DNA of 64,000 nt from Micromonospora craniellae (GTDB lineage: Bacteria; Actinomycetota; Actinomycetes; Mycobacteriales; Micromonosporaceae). Position numbers and translations under genes: made by a program. The notes under the pieces were generated by a model, which was given only the letters and a program-made list of their open reading frames with translations, was not told the DNA's origin and ran no database searches. Shown piece after piece: positions 33,602 through 41,703 of this stretch. The stretch lies in the NCBI RefSeq assembly GCF_014764405.1, contig NZ_CP061725.1:5146001-5210000 (forward strand), in the 5' to 3' direction. Within the stretch, counting starts at the first letter, position 1; every line of letters begins with the position of its first letter.

Positions 33602-34285
33602 ATGTTGGGTATCAAACGCCTCGGCCTGCTGGCCGCACTGGTGCTGGTGGGCGTCGCGCCCGCCGCGGCAGCGCAGGCGGCGGCGCAGCCTTCGGAGCAG
33701 GACACGCAGTACCTGCAGGCGATTCACCAGGTCAATCTGTACGAGATCGCGGCTGGTGAGCTGGCTCAGCAGAAGGGCCAGAACCAGCAGGTCAAGGACC
33801 TGGCGCAGCAGTTCGTCACGGACCACACCGAGCTGGACCAGTCGGTGCAGGACGTGGCCGGACAGCTCAACGTCCAGTTGCCGAACGAGCCCACCCCTGA
33901 TCAGCGGACGGCTCTCGACCAGCTGAACAACGCCAGTGGTGAGGAGTTCGACCGGCTCTGGGTGACCCAGGGCCTGGCCGGTCACCTGCAGGCCATCCAG
34001 GCGACCCAGACGGAGATCTCGCAGGGCACCGAGACGCAGGTGGTCCAGCTCGCGCAGACCGCGCTGCCGGTGTTGCAGGCGCACTACGACGCCCTGGTGA
34101 CGCTGGCGGAGGAACTGGGCATCCCGGTCCCGGAGGCCAGCGCCAGCGGCACACCGAGCCCGGGTGGCACGGCACCGGCTCCAGGTGGCACCACCCCGGC
34201 TCCGGGCGTCACCGAGCAGGCCCCGGGCGGCACGGAGTCGCCGGTGCCGGGTGGCACCGAGGTTCCGGTGCCGCAGCAGAGCTGA
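33602..34285 (+). CDS. Secreted DUF4142 protein
   Basis: 227 residues. The N-terminus is a Sec signal peptide (hydrophobic LGLLAALVLVGVAPAAAA, cleavage likely near AAAQA). Residues ~33-185 are a helical, ferritin-like DUF4142 domain: YLQAIHQVNLYEIAAGELAQQKG and VKDLAQQFVTDHTELDQSV. The last ~45 residues are tandem PGGT/APGG-type repeats, probably a disordered spacer or wall-associated tail. AGGAAG lies just before the ATG. Stand-alone gene with its own terminator. The family function is unknown. Confidence 0.88.
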   Translation: MLGIKRLGLLAALVLVGVAPAAAAQAAAQPSEQDTQYLQAIHQVNLYEIAAGELAQQKGQNQQVKDLAQQFVTDHTELDQSVQDVAGQLNVQLPNEPTPDQRTALDQLNNASGEEFDRLWVTQGLAGHLQAIQATQTEISQGTETQVVQLAQTALPVLQAHYDALVTLAEELGIPVPEASASGTPSPGGTAPAPGGTTPAPGVTEQAPGGTESPVPGGTEVPVPQQS

Positions 34286-34300
34286 TCCGGCGGTGAACGC

Positions 34301-34337
34301 GGCGAGTCGGTCCGTCCCATGGATGGACCGGCTCGCC
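34301..34337 (+). terminator. Hairpin terminator of DUF4142 gene
   Basis: 13-nt arms at 34301-34313 and 34325-34337 pair with one G-U, around an 11-nt loop, 15 nt after the stop. Confidence 0.6.
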
Positions 34338-34404
34338 CCGTCGTGGCAGGAAGCGGACCGCGTCCTCACCTCGGCGTCGGGGCCGGGAGCGGTGTGGTGA
34401 CGCC

Positions 34405-34692
34405 TCAGTCGGTGGCGCCCAGACCGATCGCGAACGCCTCCTCCAGGTCGTGCCGGGAGTACGCGCGGAACGCGATGTGCGACTCGGTGTTGAGCACTCC
34501 GGGCACCTTGGAGATGCTGCCGGCGATGATCTGCGCGATCTCCTCGAACTCGCGGACCCGGACCATGGCGATCAGGTCGACGTGCCCGGCCACCGAGTAG
34601 ACCTCGCTGACCCCGGGCAGGTCGGCCAGCGCCTCGGCCACCTCGGGGATCGAGTCGGTGGCGCAGTCGATCAGGACGATCGCGGTGATCAC
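34405..34692 (-). CDS. Stand-alone Lrp/AsnC ligand-binding (RAM) domain protein
   Basis: 95 residues equal to the regulatory domain of Lrp/AsnC regulators without a DNA-binding domain. ITAIVLIDCATDSIPEVAEALADLPGVSEVYSVAGHVDLIAMVRV is the ACT-like beta-alpha-beta fold with the conserved G-x-x-D-L turn; GVLNTESHIAFRAYSR is the second half. The GTG start has GGAGAGA upstream. Such proteins bind amino acids and may form oligomers with full-length regulators; no partner is adjacent. Confidence 0.88.
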   Translation of the reverse strand: MITAIVLIDCATDSIPEVAEALADLPGVSEVYSVAGHVDLIAMVRVREFEEIAQIIAGSISKVPGVLNTESHIAFRAYSRHDLEEAFAIGLGATD

Positions 34693-34756
34693 GGCAGGTC
34701 TCTCCGTTCGTCGGCGTCGCTGCCCATGCTATGGCCTGCCCACCGGACCCGCGCCG

Positions 34757-34824
34757 GAGTGCCGGACCCGCTCCCGAGTGCCGGACCAGCCCCCGGAGTG
34801 CCGGACCAGCCCCCGGAGTGCTGG
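34757..34824. repeat. 20-bp tandem repeat, about 3.5 units
   Basis: Units GAGTGCCGGACCAGCCCCCG begin at 34776 and 34796 with perfect identity; a variant 19-bp unit starts at 34757 and a partial one at 34816. It lies upstream of the RAM-domain gene and just after the nucleotidyltransferase stop. Confidence 0.75.
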
Positions 34825-34838
34825 AGCCTCGCCGGGTG

Positions 34839-35714
34839 TCAGGCGGCCGGGACGGTGAGGCCGGTGGCGGTGCGGATCACCTCGTGCAGCCGTTCGCCGG
34901 TCTCGACGGTGGCCCCCGGCCAGACGACGCTGCGGGTCACCTTGCCGGCCACGGTGGCGCCCGCGCCGACGACGCTGCGGTGGCAGCCGCCGGTGACGGT
35001 GGCGGTCGGGTCGACCAGGCTGCCGTCGCCGGCCGCGTGCAGGTTGGCGGCGAGGTAGTCGGCCGGGGTGCCGGTGTCGACGAAGGTTCCCCGGTAGGGG
35101 ACCACGGTCAGTCGGCCGTCGGCCTCGGCCGGCCGCCAGACCGTCCGGACCAGGTCGCCGAAGACCGCGGGCAGGTCGCGGACCAGCCGCCAGGGGAGCA
35201 GCGAGAACCCGGTGAAGACGTGACCGTCGAAGGTGCCCGGTGCGGTGGGGTCCGGTGCGGGCTGGCCGAGCAGGCGTACCGAGTCGCCGTCCCAGCCCCG
35301 CAGCAGCGCGGCGATGTCCGGCCCGGGCGGTGCCGCCGGGTCGGCCAGGTACGCGTCGGCGTTGCCGACCAGTACGCCCCGCCCGGCGATCCAGTCCCGC
35401 AGCTTCCCCACCCCACCGGCGGTGCCGAGCGGGCCGTCCGGTTCGACGGAGAGGTGGGCGCGCGTACCGACCCGCTCGACGACCTGCTCGCCGAGGTAGC
35501 TGGCGTTGACGGCGACCGCCTTCGGCCCGGTCAGGTCGAGATTGGCGAGCCGGGCCAGGGCCCGGTCGAGCAGCGACACGTTGCCCACCGGGCAGAGCGC
35601 CTTGGGTACCCGCTCGGTCAGCGGGCGCAGCCGGGTGCCCTCCCCGGCGGCGAGCACCACCGCGCAGATCCCGCCGGCAGGTGGGTCGGTGCGGCCGGAG
35701 TCGGGGCCGCTCAT
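34839..35714 (-). CDS. Sugar-phosphate nucleotidyltransferase
   Basis: 291 residues. The N-terminal domain shows the NTP-transferase signature LAAGEGTRLRPLTERVPKALCPVG and LGTAGGVGKLRDWI; a GNADAY motif supplies the metal-binding Asp. After about residue 235 there are left-handed beta-helix-like hexapeptide repeats (VDPTATVTGGCHRSVVGAGATV). The product is likely a nucleotide sugar such as GDP-mannose or dTDP/UDP-glucose; sequence alone does not say which. Its ATG overlaps the Nudix stop as ATGA. Confidence 0.9.
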   Translation of the reverse strand: MSGPDSGRTDPPAGGICAVVLAAGEGTRLRPLTERVPKALCPVGNVSLLDRALARLANLDLTGPKAVAVNASYLGEQVVERVGTRAHLSVEPDGPLGTAGGVGKLRDWIAGRGVLVGNADAYLADPAAPPGPDIAALLRGWDGDSVRLLGQPAPDPTAPGTFDGHVFTGFSLLPWRLVRDLPAVFGDLVRTVWRPAEADGRLTVVPYRGTFVDTGTPADYLAANLHAAGDGSLVDPTATVTGGCHRSVVGAGATVAGKVTRSVVWPGATVETGERLHEVIRTATGLTVPAA

Positions 35715-36253
35715 GGCGCGGTGTCCGGCAGTGGCGGCGGGAACTGCCCGGTCAGCGGGCCGATGCCGTAGTAGGCGAGCAGTCGGGCGGTGGGCCAGGT
35801 CAGCTTGGGCAGGTCGTCCAGCGGGTGCCAGACGGCCTCGAAGACCTCCGCCCCGTCCACCTTCAGCTTGGTGGTCGAGGCCGGCACCTCGGCGGTGAAG
35901 ACCATGTCGACCCAGCCCTTGGCGTGCACGATCGCGTTCGGCGTGGCCGGGGTCAGCCGGGCCGGAGCGAGCCGGACGCCGGTCTCCTCGTGCAGCTCAC
36001 GGGCCGCGCCGACCGCCGGGTTCTCGCCGCGTTGCAGCAGCCCGGCGGGGAGCGTCCACCCCCGACCCGGCGGCTGGCGCAGCAGCAGCAGCCGACCGGC
36101 ACCCTCGGCCTCGCTGTCGCGCAGCAGCGTGACGGCGCCGACGATGTACTTGGGTACCGCCATCCGGACCAGTTGACGACGTAGCGGCAGGGGCAGCCGA
36201 TAGAAGACCTGGTACGCGACGGCGCGTGCGGCGCGGCGCGAGCGGGGGATCAT
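35711..36253 (-). CDS. Nudix hydrolase
   Basis: 180 residues. The Nudix box is complete: G-x5-E-x7-RELHEETG within AGLLQRGENPAVGAARELHEETGV's region near residues 72-94. It would hydrolyse a nucleoside diphosphate linked to another moiety. An Arg-rich N-terminus (IPRSRRAARAV) may interact with membrane or RNA. The nucleotidyltransferase gene overlaps by 4 bp, so nucleotide-sugar housekeeping is plausible. TAGCCT 6 nt before the ATG suggests leaderless translation. Confidence 0.92.
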   Translation of the reverse strand: MIPRSRRAARAVAYQVFYRLPLPLRRQLVRMAVPKYIVGAVTLLRDSEAEGAGRLLLLRQPPGRGWTLPAGLLQRGENPAVGAARELHEETGVRLAPARLTPATPNAIVHAKGWVDMVFTAEVPASTTKLKVDGAEVFEAVWHPLDDLPKLTWPTARLLAYYGIGPLTGQFPPPLPDTAP

Positions 36254-36259
36254 GGTTCC

Positions 36260-36265
36260 AGGCTA
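36260..36265 (-). promoter_or_regulatory. Candidate -10 (TAGCCT) for leaderless Nudix gene
   Basis: On the - strand TAGCCT ends 6 nt before the ATG at 36253; no Shine-Dalgarno is present. Confidence 0.5.
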
Positions 36266-36306
36266 GTGGCCGTACGCCGGGCGCGCGTCGCGGGACGGCC
36301 GGCCGG

Positions 36307-38094
36307 TCACTGCCGGTGGTCGACCAGGTCGATGAGCTGGCGTACCACGGCGTCCGGCTCGATCACCCGGTCGAAGACCGCGACCAGCAGGGTCTCCAGG
36401 TCCGGGTAGCCGAGCTCCTCCGACAGCCGCAGCAGCGGCAGGTCACTGGCCAGACCCCGGTTGTGCTGGCGCAGGGCCAGCCCGATGGTGGCCCGGCCGA
36501 GGCGCACCTTGTCGCTGATCGAGATGCCCGGCTCGCTGTGGTCGGCGAACCACCTGTTGATCTGCATCTGCGCGTGCGGCGACTTGACGAAGCCGAGCCA
36601 CTCCCGGCGGGGGCCGCGCGGGGCGACCTCGGCGTCCAGGCCGCTTTCCGCGTCGGTCTCGGTGAAGATCTCGACCACGTCGCCCTCCTCCAACTCGGAG
36701 GAGAGCGGCACCAGCCGGCCGTTGATCCGGGCGGCAAGACAACGGTCACCCCGGTCGGTGCCCAGCTCGTACGCCAGGTCGACCGGGGTGGCCCCGGCGG
36801 GCAGGACGATCTGCCGGCCGTCGGCGACCACCTGGATCTGCGCCTCGGACAGGTCGCAGCGCAGCGACTGGAGGAACTGCGCCGGGTCGGCGGCGTCCTG
36901 CTCCCAGTCGAGCACCCGGCGCAGCCAGTCGAGTTGCTCGGCGCGGGCGGTGGCACCGCCGGAGCGCGGGAAGCGGAAGTCGGCGACCACGCCGTACTCG
37001 GCGGAGCGGTTCATCTCCACGGTGCGGATCAGCACCTCGACGGTGCGGTTCTTGGGGCCGCAGACGGTGGTGTGCAGTGAGCGGTACAGGTTGTTCTTCG
37101 GCGAGGCGATGAAGTCCTTGAAGCGGCCCGGCACCGGCCGCCACAGCCCGTGGATCGCGCCGAGGGCGGCGTAACAGTCGGTGGGCGGGCCGTCCACCAC
37201 GACGGTGATCCGGGGCAGGTCGTACGGCACGGTGTGCGCGCCGGCGACGGTGTCCTTCCAGATCGAGTAGAGGTGCCGGGGGCGGGGGGCCACCGTGGCG
37301 TCCACCCGGCCCCGGCGCAACGCCACTCGGGCCTGGGCCACCACCTCGGCGAGGTAGCCGTCCCACCCGGGGCGGTCGTGCACGTGACGGGCGATGCGGG
37401 CGTGCTCGTCCGGCTCCAGGTGCAGCAGCACCACGTCGTCCAGTTCCCGTTTGAGGGTCTGGATGCCGAGCCGGTCGCAGAGGGGCACCAGCACCTCCTG
37501 CGTCTTGCGGGCGATCCGCTCTCGTGACGCCGCCGAGCGCACGCCCAGGGTACGCATGTTGTGCAGGCGGTCGGCGAGCTTGATGACCAGCACCCGGACG
37601 TCCTTGCCGGCCGCGATGATCATCTTGCGGATGGTCTCCGCCTCGGCGGCCTTGCCGTAGAACGCCTTGTCGAACTTGGTCACCCCGTCGACCAGGTGCG
37701 CCACCTCGTGACCGAAGTCCTCGGCCAGCGCCTGCAGCGTGTAGCGGGTGTCCTCCACCGTGTCGTGCAGCAGTGCCGCGACCAGGGTGGTGCTGTCCAT
37801 GCCCAGCTCGGCGCAGATCTCGGCGACCGCGAGCGGGTGCGTGATGAACGGCTCCCCGCTCTTGCGGAACTGCCCCCGGTGCATGTTCTCGGCGATGGTG
37901 TACGCCCGGCGCAGCACCGCCGGGTCGGTGCCGGTGTGGATGGCACGGTGCGTGCGGACCAGTTGGCCGACCGGTTCGGTCTCGGCGGTGGGCCAGGTCA
38001 GCAGCGAGCGGAGCCGGCGGGTCAGGGGCAGTTCACCCGGCTGTGTCGGAAGCGCACCGCCCAGGGCGGCGCCGTGTCCGGCGTCGACGTCCAC
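36307..38094 (-). CDS. RelA/SpoT homologue lacking the ACT domain
   Basis: About 595 residues with HD hydrolase, synthetase-like and TGS domains. The hydrolase site looks intact: ITHPLAVAEICAELGMD, AALLHDTVEDT and IKLADRLHNMRTL. The synthetase region has RFKDFIASPKNNLYRSLHTTV and VEVLIRTVEMNRSAEYG, but the usual DLVGIRV segment reads DLPRITV, losing conserved Gly and Arg positions. TGS follows (IVLPAGATPVDLAYELG). There is no C-terminal ACT domain, unlike canonical Rel of ~720-780 residues. I chose the GTG at 38094, with GAGGGG 9 nt upstream; TTG at 38142 is possible. Probably a second RSH, ppGpp hydrolase-biased by inference. Confidence 0.85.
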   Translation of the reverse strand: MDVDAGHGAALGGALPTQPGELPLTRRLRSLLTWPTAETEPVGQLVRTHRAIHTGTDPAVLRRAYTIAENMHRGQFRKSGEPFITHPLAVAEICAELGMDSTTLVAALLHDTVEDTRYTLQALAEDFGHEVAHLVDGVTKFDKAFYGKAAEAETIRKMIIAAGKDVRVLVIKLADRLHNMRTLGVRSAASRERIARKTQEVLVPLCDRLGIQTLKRELDDVVLLHLEPDEHARIARHVHDRPGWDGYLAEVVAQARVALRRGRVDATVAPRPRHLYSIWKDTVAGAHTVPYDLPRITVVVDGPPTDCYAALGAIHGLWRPVPGRFKDFIASPKNNLYRSLHTTVCGPKNRTVEVLIRTVEMNRSAEYGVVADFRFPRSGGATARAEQLDWLRRVLDWEQDAADPAQFLQSLRCDLSEAQIQVVADGRQIVLPAGATPVDLAYELGTDRGDRCLAARINGRLVPLSSELEEGDVVEIFTETDAESGLDAEVAPRGPRREWLGFVKSPHAQMQINRWFADHSEPGISISDKVRLGRATIGLALRQHNRGLASDLPLLRLSEELGYPDLETLLVAVFDRVIEPDAVVRQLIDLVDHRQ

Positions 38095-38224
38095 CTGGGA
38101 CACCCCCTCACGCCCGCCCCGCGAGCGCCGGGAGACCGGCAACCGGGAACAGACCCTCGAAACGGGCAGGACTGCACTCCCTTAACAGAGTAAGTGAGCC
38201 GACGTAGTCCGATCGGTCAGTTGC

Positions 38225-39979
38225 TCATGAGCGTTCGGACCGGAGTTGGTGGGAAGCGCCGCTCTCGGCCTTCTCCAGCAGGTCGCGGAACCGGCCCGCG
38301 CCGGCCACCGGGGAGGCCCAACCGTCCGACATCTCGACCAGCCGGGTCTCCGGTCGTTCCAACCAGGACAGGATCCGTTCCGACTCCTCCGGGCTGGCCG
38401 CCGGGACCGGACCGTGACCGGGCGGCACCGTCTCGGCGGTCGCCCGGATCGCGGAGAGCGTCGGTCGAGGGTGGACGCCGGCCGGGGAGACCCCGGCACC
38501 GGCCAGCCGGCCGTGCCGCACCAGCGCCAGCTCCCAGCCGCCCCCGGCGGCCGGTCGGGCGGCGGCCAGCTCGGCGATCCCGCTCAGCGCGGCGAGCCGC
38601 TGCATGCGGACGGTGGCCCGCAGCACCGCGGCCAGCCGGGACCGCAGCGTCGCGGCCTCCTCGTAGCGCTGGGCGGCGGCGAGCGCCTCGATCCGGGCGA
38701 GCAGGGCGTCCACTACCGGCTGCGGGTCACCGGTGGTGGCGGTGGCGAACGGCTGCACCGCGCGGGCGTCGTACTCCTGCGGGGTGATCCGGTGCTCGCA
38801 GGGCGCCGGGCAGCGACCGAGCTCGGCAAGGGCGCAGGCGGGGGTGACCGTGCGCAGCGACAGCCGGTGGGTGCACTGGCGCAGCGGCACCGCGTCGTGG
38901 AAACCGGCGGCGGCCAGCTCGGCGACGCGCCGAGAGGTGAACGGACCGAGGTAGGCGCGGTCGTCGGGGGAGATCTCCCGGACCACCGACAGCCGGGGGT
39001 ACGGCCCGTCGGTCAGCTTCAGCCAGACCACCCGCTCCGGGAACTTCGACCGCCGGTTGTACGGCGGCGCGTGCGCCCCGATCAGCCGCAGCTCGCGCAC
39101 CTCGGCCTCCAGCGAGTGCGCGCACTCGACCGCCTCGACGCGCTCGGCGGCGGCCAGCATCTCCGACATCCGGGCGCGTTTCTCGGCGGCGGTGAAGTAG
39201 CTGCGTACCCGGGTGGCGATGTCCCGGGACGTGCCCACATAGAGTGGCCGGTCGTCGGCGGCCCGGAAGATGTAGACGCCGGGGGACCGGGGCAGCCCCT
39301 CGGCGAGGTGTCGCTTGCGACGCTGGGTCGGGGTGACCGCGCGGGAGAACTCGATGGCGTCGCCGATGGTGTCGACCCGGTGGCCGCCGAGCCGGCCGAT
39401 GAGCCCGTGCAGGACGTCCACGGTGGCCCGCGCGTCGTCCAGCGCCCGGTGGGTCGGCTGGGTGCCGGCCCGGAAGTACGCGGCCAGGGTGGCGAGCTTG
39501 CGGTTGGGCACCTCGTCACGCAGTAGCACCCGCCGGGCCAGCGCGGCGGTGTCCAACACCCGCGGGTTCGGCCAGCGGTGACCGTGCTCGGCACAGGCGG
39601 CCTTGAGGAAACCGACGTCGTACGGCGCGTTGTGGGCGACCAGGACGGCGTCCGCGACGAACTCCAGGAAGCTCGGCAGCACCTGCTCGATCGGTGGCGC
39701 GGGCAGCAGCATCGCCTGCGTGATGCCGGTCAGCACGGTGATGAACGGCGGAATCGGCACCCCGGGATTGACCAGGGTCCCGAGCACCCCCAACTCCTCG
39801 CCACCCCGGACCTTGACCGCGCCGATCTCGGTGATCCCGCCGCCGTCCGGGGCCCCGCCGGTGGTCTCCAGGTCGACCACCACGAACGTCGTCGCGTACA
39901 GGGGCAGCGCCGGGTCGATGCCGTCGACGGTCGGGTTGAGCCCGGCCAGCGCCGGCTGGAGGTACTCCTGCTGTGCCAT
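38225..39979 (-). CDS. DnaQ-like exonuclease fused to GIY-YIG (Cho/UvrC-type) nuclease
   Basis: 584 residues. Residues ~30-195 are a DEDD 3'-5' exonuclease (VVVDLETTGGAPDGGGITEIGA with DE, HNAPYDVGFL with D, and HRALDDARAT with the final D). Residues ~220-310 are a GIY-YIG endonuclease (GVYIFRAADDRPLYVGTSRDIATRVRSYF). The C-terminal part is UvrC-like, including a Cys cluster (CRCPAPC-type, TPACALAELGRCPAPCEH) and a UVR-like helix. The same fusion is known in M. tuberculosis (Rv2191). A DNA repair role is inferred. TAGCGT 7 nt before the ATG suggests leaderless translation. Confidence 0.92.
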   Translation of the reverse strand: MAQQEYLQPALAGLNPTVDGIDPALPLYATTFVVVDLETTGGAPDGGGITEIGAVKVRGGEELGVLGTLVNPGVPIPPFITVLTGITQAMLLPAPPIEQVLPSFLEFVADAVLVAHNAPYDVGFLKAACAEHGHRWPNPRVLDTAALARRVLLRDEVPNRKLATLAAYFRAGTQPTHRALDDARATVDVLHGLIGRLGGHRVDTIGDAIEFSRAVTPTQRRKRHLAEGLPRSPGVYIFRAADDRPLYVGTSRDIATRVRSYFTAAEKRARMSEMLAAAERVEAVECAHSLEAEVRELRLIGAHAPPYNRRSKFPERVVWLKLTDGPYPRLSVVREISPDDRAYLGPFTSRRVAELAAAGFHDAVPLRQCTHRLSLRTVTPACALAELGRCPAPCEHRITPQEYDARAVQPFATATTGDPQPVVDALLARIEALAAAQRYEEAATLRSRLAAVLRATVRMQRLAALSGIAELAAARPAAGGGWELALVRHGRLAGAGVSPAGVHPRPTLSAIRATAETVPPGHGPVPAASPEESERILSWLERPETRLVEMSDGWASPVAGAGRFRDLLEKAESGASHQLRSERS

Positions 39980-39986
39980 CGCGGGC

Positions 39987-39992
39987 ACGCTA
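39987..39992 (-). promoter_or_regulatory. Candidate -10 (TAGCGT) for leaderless DnaQ-GIY gene
   Basis: TAGCGT on the - strand ends 7 nt before the ATG at 39979. Confidence 0.5.
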
Positions 39993-40052
39993 ACCGGACG
40001 GTGCGACACTCCCGTCCCGGGCGTCCCAGCGGCTCCGCGCGCCACCCCCGGT

Positions 40053-40058
40053 CTAGGA
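40053..40058 (+). promoter_or_regulatory. Candidate -10 (TAGGAT) for the NYN gene
   Basis: TAGGAT in the divergent gap gives a leader of about 51 nt before the ATG at 40116, which has GGGAG upstream. Confidence 0.45.
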
Positions 40059-40115
40059 TGAGAGATCGGCTCACTCACCAGGCGGTGGGCCCGGTCGCGG
40101 TGGGAGACTTGCCAC

Positions 40116-41540
40116 ATGCCCCTCACCGAGCCGTCCGACGACAACCTCCCGCAGGAGGAGCAGGTCGTCGAGGTGACGGCGGCTGGTGAGGCGGGTTCGG
40201 CCGACGGGGCGGCGACCACCGACGAACCGGTGGAGCCGGAGCCGAGCCTGCCTGAGCCGGTCCGGCAACGGATCGTCTCGCTCACCGCCGCCGTGCTGCC
40301 CAGCCTGCCCGCCGACGAGGTGCCCGTGCCGCTGCGCCGGGTCGCCAAATTCGCCCCCAACCGCCGGGCCCGACTCGGCGCGCCCGTGATCGCCGCCCAG
40401 CTAACGGCCGATCCGCTGTTCCGGCAGCGGGTCACCGCCCGGGTTCTGGCCGACGCCGGTGACCTCGGCACCGCCGTGGTGGAGGGGACCGCACCCGCCG
40501 CCGCCGACCCGGTCGAGGTGGCGGCCCTCGCCTACCTGGCCCGACCCCGTGGCTGGCGGGAGTTGATCGACGCCAGCGGCGCGGCGGTCCGGGCCGAGGC
40601 GGACAGCGCGGTGGTGGCCGAGCTGGTCCGCCTGGCCGAGCAACGGGCCACCCGCGCCGAGCACGACCGGGCGGTGGCCCGGGTCGAGGCCGACAAGCTG
40701 CGCGACGAGCTGGCCCGGGTCCGCGAGGAGCTGGGCCAGCTTCGGGAAGAGGCCCGCCAACTGGCCCGTACGCTCCGGGAGACCCAGGCCCGCGAGCGCC
40801 GGGCGGGCGAACTGCTCGCCACCGAGCGGGGCCGGGCCGCCCGCGCGACGGCCGACGTCGACGCCGAGCTGCGCCGGGCCCGGGCCCGGCTGGCCGAGGC
40901 CGAGGCGGCGGCCGGGGTGGCCCGCGCCAGCGCCAAGGAGGCCCGCTCGGTCGACGACGCGCGGCTGTGGCTGCTGCTGGAGACCATCGGTCAGGCCGCC
41001 CTCGGGCTGCGCCGCGAGCTGGCCCTGGACCCGGTCGACAAGCTGCCGGCCGACTTCGTCGCGGACGCCTACGCCGACTCGTCGACGGTCACCGCCGCCG
41101 GTGCCGCCGCCCGCGCCCAGGACACCGACGACCCGGGCCGGTTGGACCAACTGCTCGCGCTGCCCCGGGCGCACCTGGTGGTCGACGGGTACAACGTGAC
41201 AAAGCGCGGCTTCGGCGAGATGTCCCTGGAGCAGCAGCGCAAGCGCCTGATCACCGGGCTCGGCGGCATCGCGGCACAGACCGGTGACGAGGTCACCGTC
41301 GTCTTCGACGGCGCCGAACGAATGCACGGCCTGCCGCCCACCCCACGCGGGGTGCGGGTGCTGTTCTCCCGTAAGGGGGAGACCGCCGACGAACTGATCC
41401 GCAGGCTGGTACGCGCCGAGCCGCCCGGCCGGGCGGTGGTGGTGGTGTCCTCCGACCGCGAGGTCGCCGACGGGGTACGCCGCCACGGCGCGTACCCGCT
41501 GGGAGCGGATTCGCTGCTGCGGCGGCTGTCCCGCTCCTGA
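40116..41540 (+). CDS. YacP-like NYN domain ribonuclease-type protein with coiled coil
   Basis: 474 residues. The first ~45 residues are acidic and disordered. Residues ~175-285 form a long charged coiled coil (EADKLRDELARVREELGQLREEARQL and repeats). The C-terminal ~130 residues are a NYN/PIN-like domain: AHLVVDGYNVTKRGFG, EVTVVFDGAERMHG and VVVVSSDREVADGVRRHGAYPLG carry the conserved acidic residues for metal-dependent RNA cleavage. YacP/Rae1 family members cleave mRNA in ribosome-associated decay; this actinobacterial version has an extra coiled coil. It is divergent from the DnaQ-GIY gene. Confidence 0.88.
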   Translation: MPLTEPSDDNLPQEEQVVEVTAAGEAGSADGAATTDEPVEPEPSLPEPVRQRIVSLTAAVLPSLPADEVPVPLRRVAKFAPNRRARLGAPVIAAQLTADPLFRQRVTARVLADAGDLGTAVVEGTAPAAADPVEVAALAYLARPRGWRELIDASGAAVRAEADSAVVAELVRLAEQRATRAEHDRAVARVEADKLRDELARVREELGQLREEARQLARTLRETQARERRAGELLATERGRAARATADVDAELRRARARLAEAEAAAGVARASAKEARSVDDARLWLLLETIGQAALGLRRELALDPVDKLPADFVADAYADSSTVTAAGAAARAQDTDDPGRLDQLLALPRAHLVVDGYNVTKRGFGEMSLEQQRKRLITGLGGIAAQTGDEVTVVFDGAERMHGLPPTPRGVRVLFSRKGETADELIRRLVRAEPPGRAVVVVSSDREVADGVRRHGAYPLGADSLLRRLSRS

Positions 41541-41606
41541 CCGGGCCGGATGTGCTCGGCCGGGGCGGTGCGATCGGCTGGGGCGGGCCCCGGTCGCGGC
41601 GGGCAA

Positions 41607-41612
41607 TAGGAT
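41607..41612 (+). promoter_or_regulatory. Candidate -10 (TAGGAT) upstream of the M48 protease cistrons
   Basis: TAGGAT ends 8 nt before an ATG at 41621 that opens a 7-codon frame (MATGGAR), whose stop overlaps the next ATG at 41641. The transcript would start at or next to 41621. Confidence 0.4.
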
Positions 41613-41640
41613 GAGCGCCCATGGCGACAGGAGGGGCGAG

Positions 41641-41703
41641 ATGAGGCGCACGGCGGGCGTCGTACCCGGTGCCGGCCGTGATCACGGCGGGGTGACGCGG
41701 TGA
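41641..41703 (+). CDS. Candidate 20-residue leader peptide overlapping the M48 gene
   Basis: An ATG at 41641 with GGAGG 6 nt upstream opens MRRTAGVVPGAGRDHGGVTR, whose TGA overlaps the protease GTG as GTGA. The strongest Shine-Dalgarno in the region belongs to this short frame, and the M48 GTG has only a weak GGGGTG. Translation of the protease may depend on it. The peptide is Arg/Gly-rich; coding status is not certain. Confidence 0.4.
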   Translation: MRRTAGVVPGAGRDHGGVTR

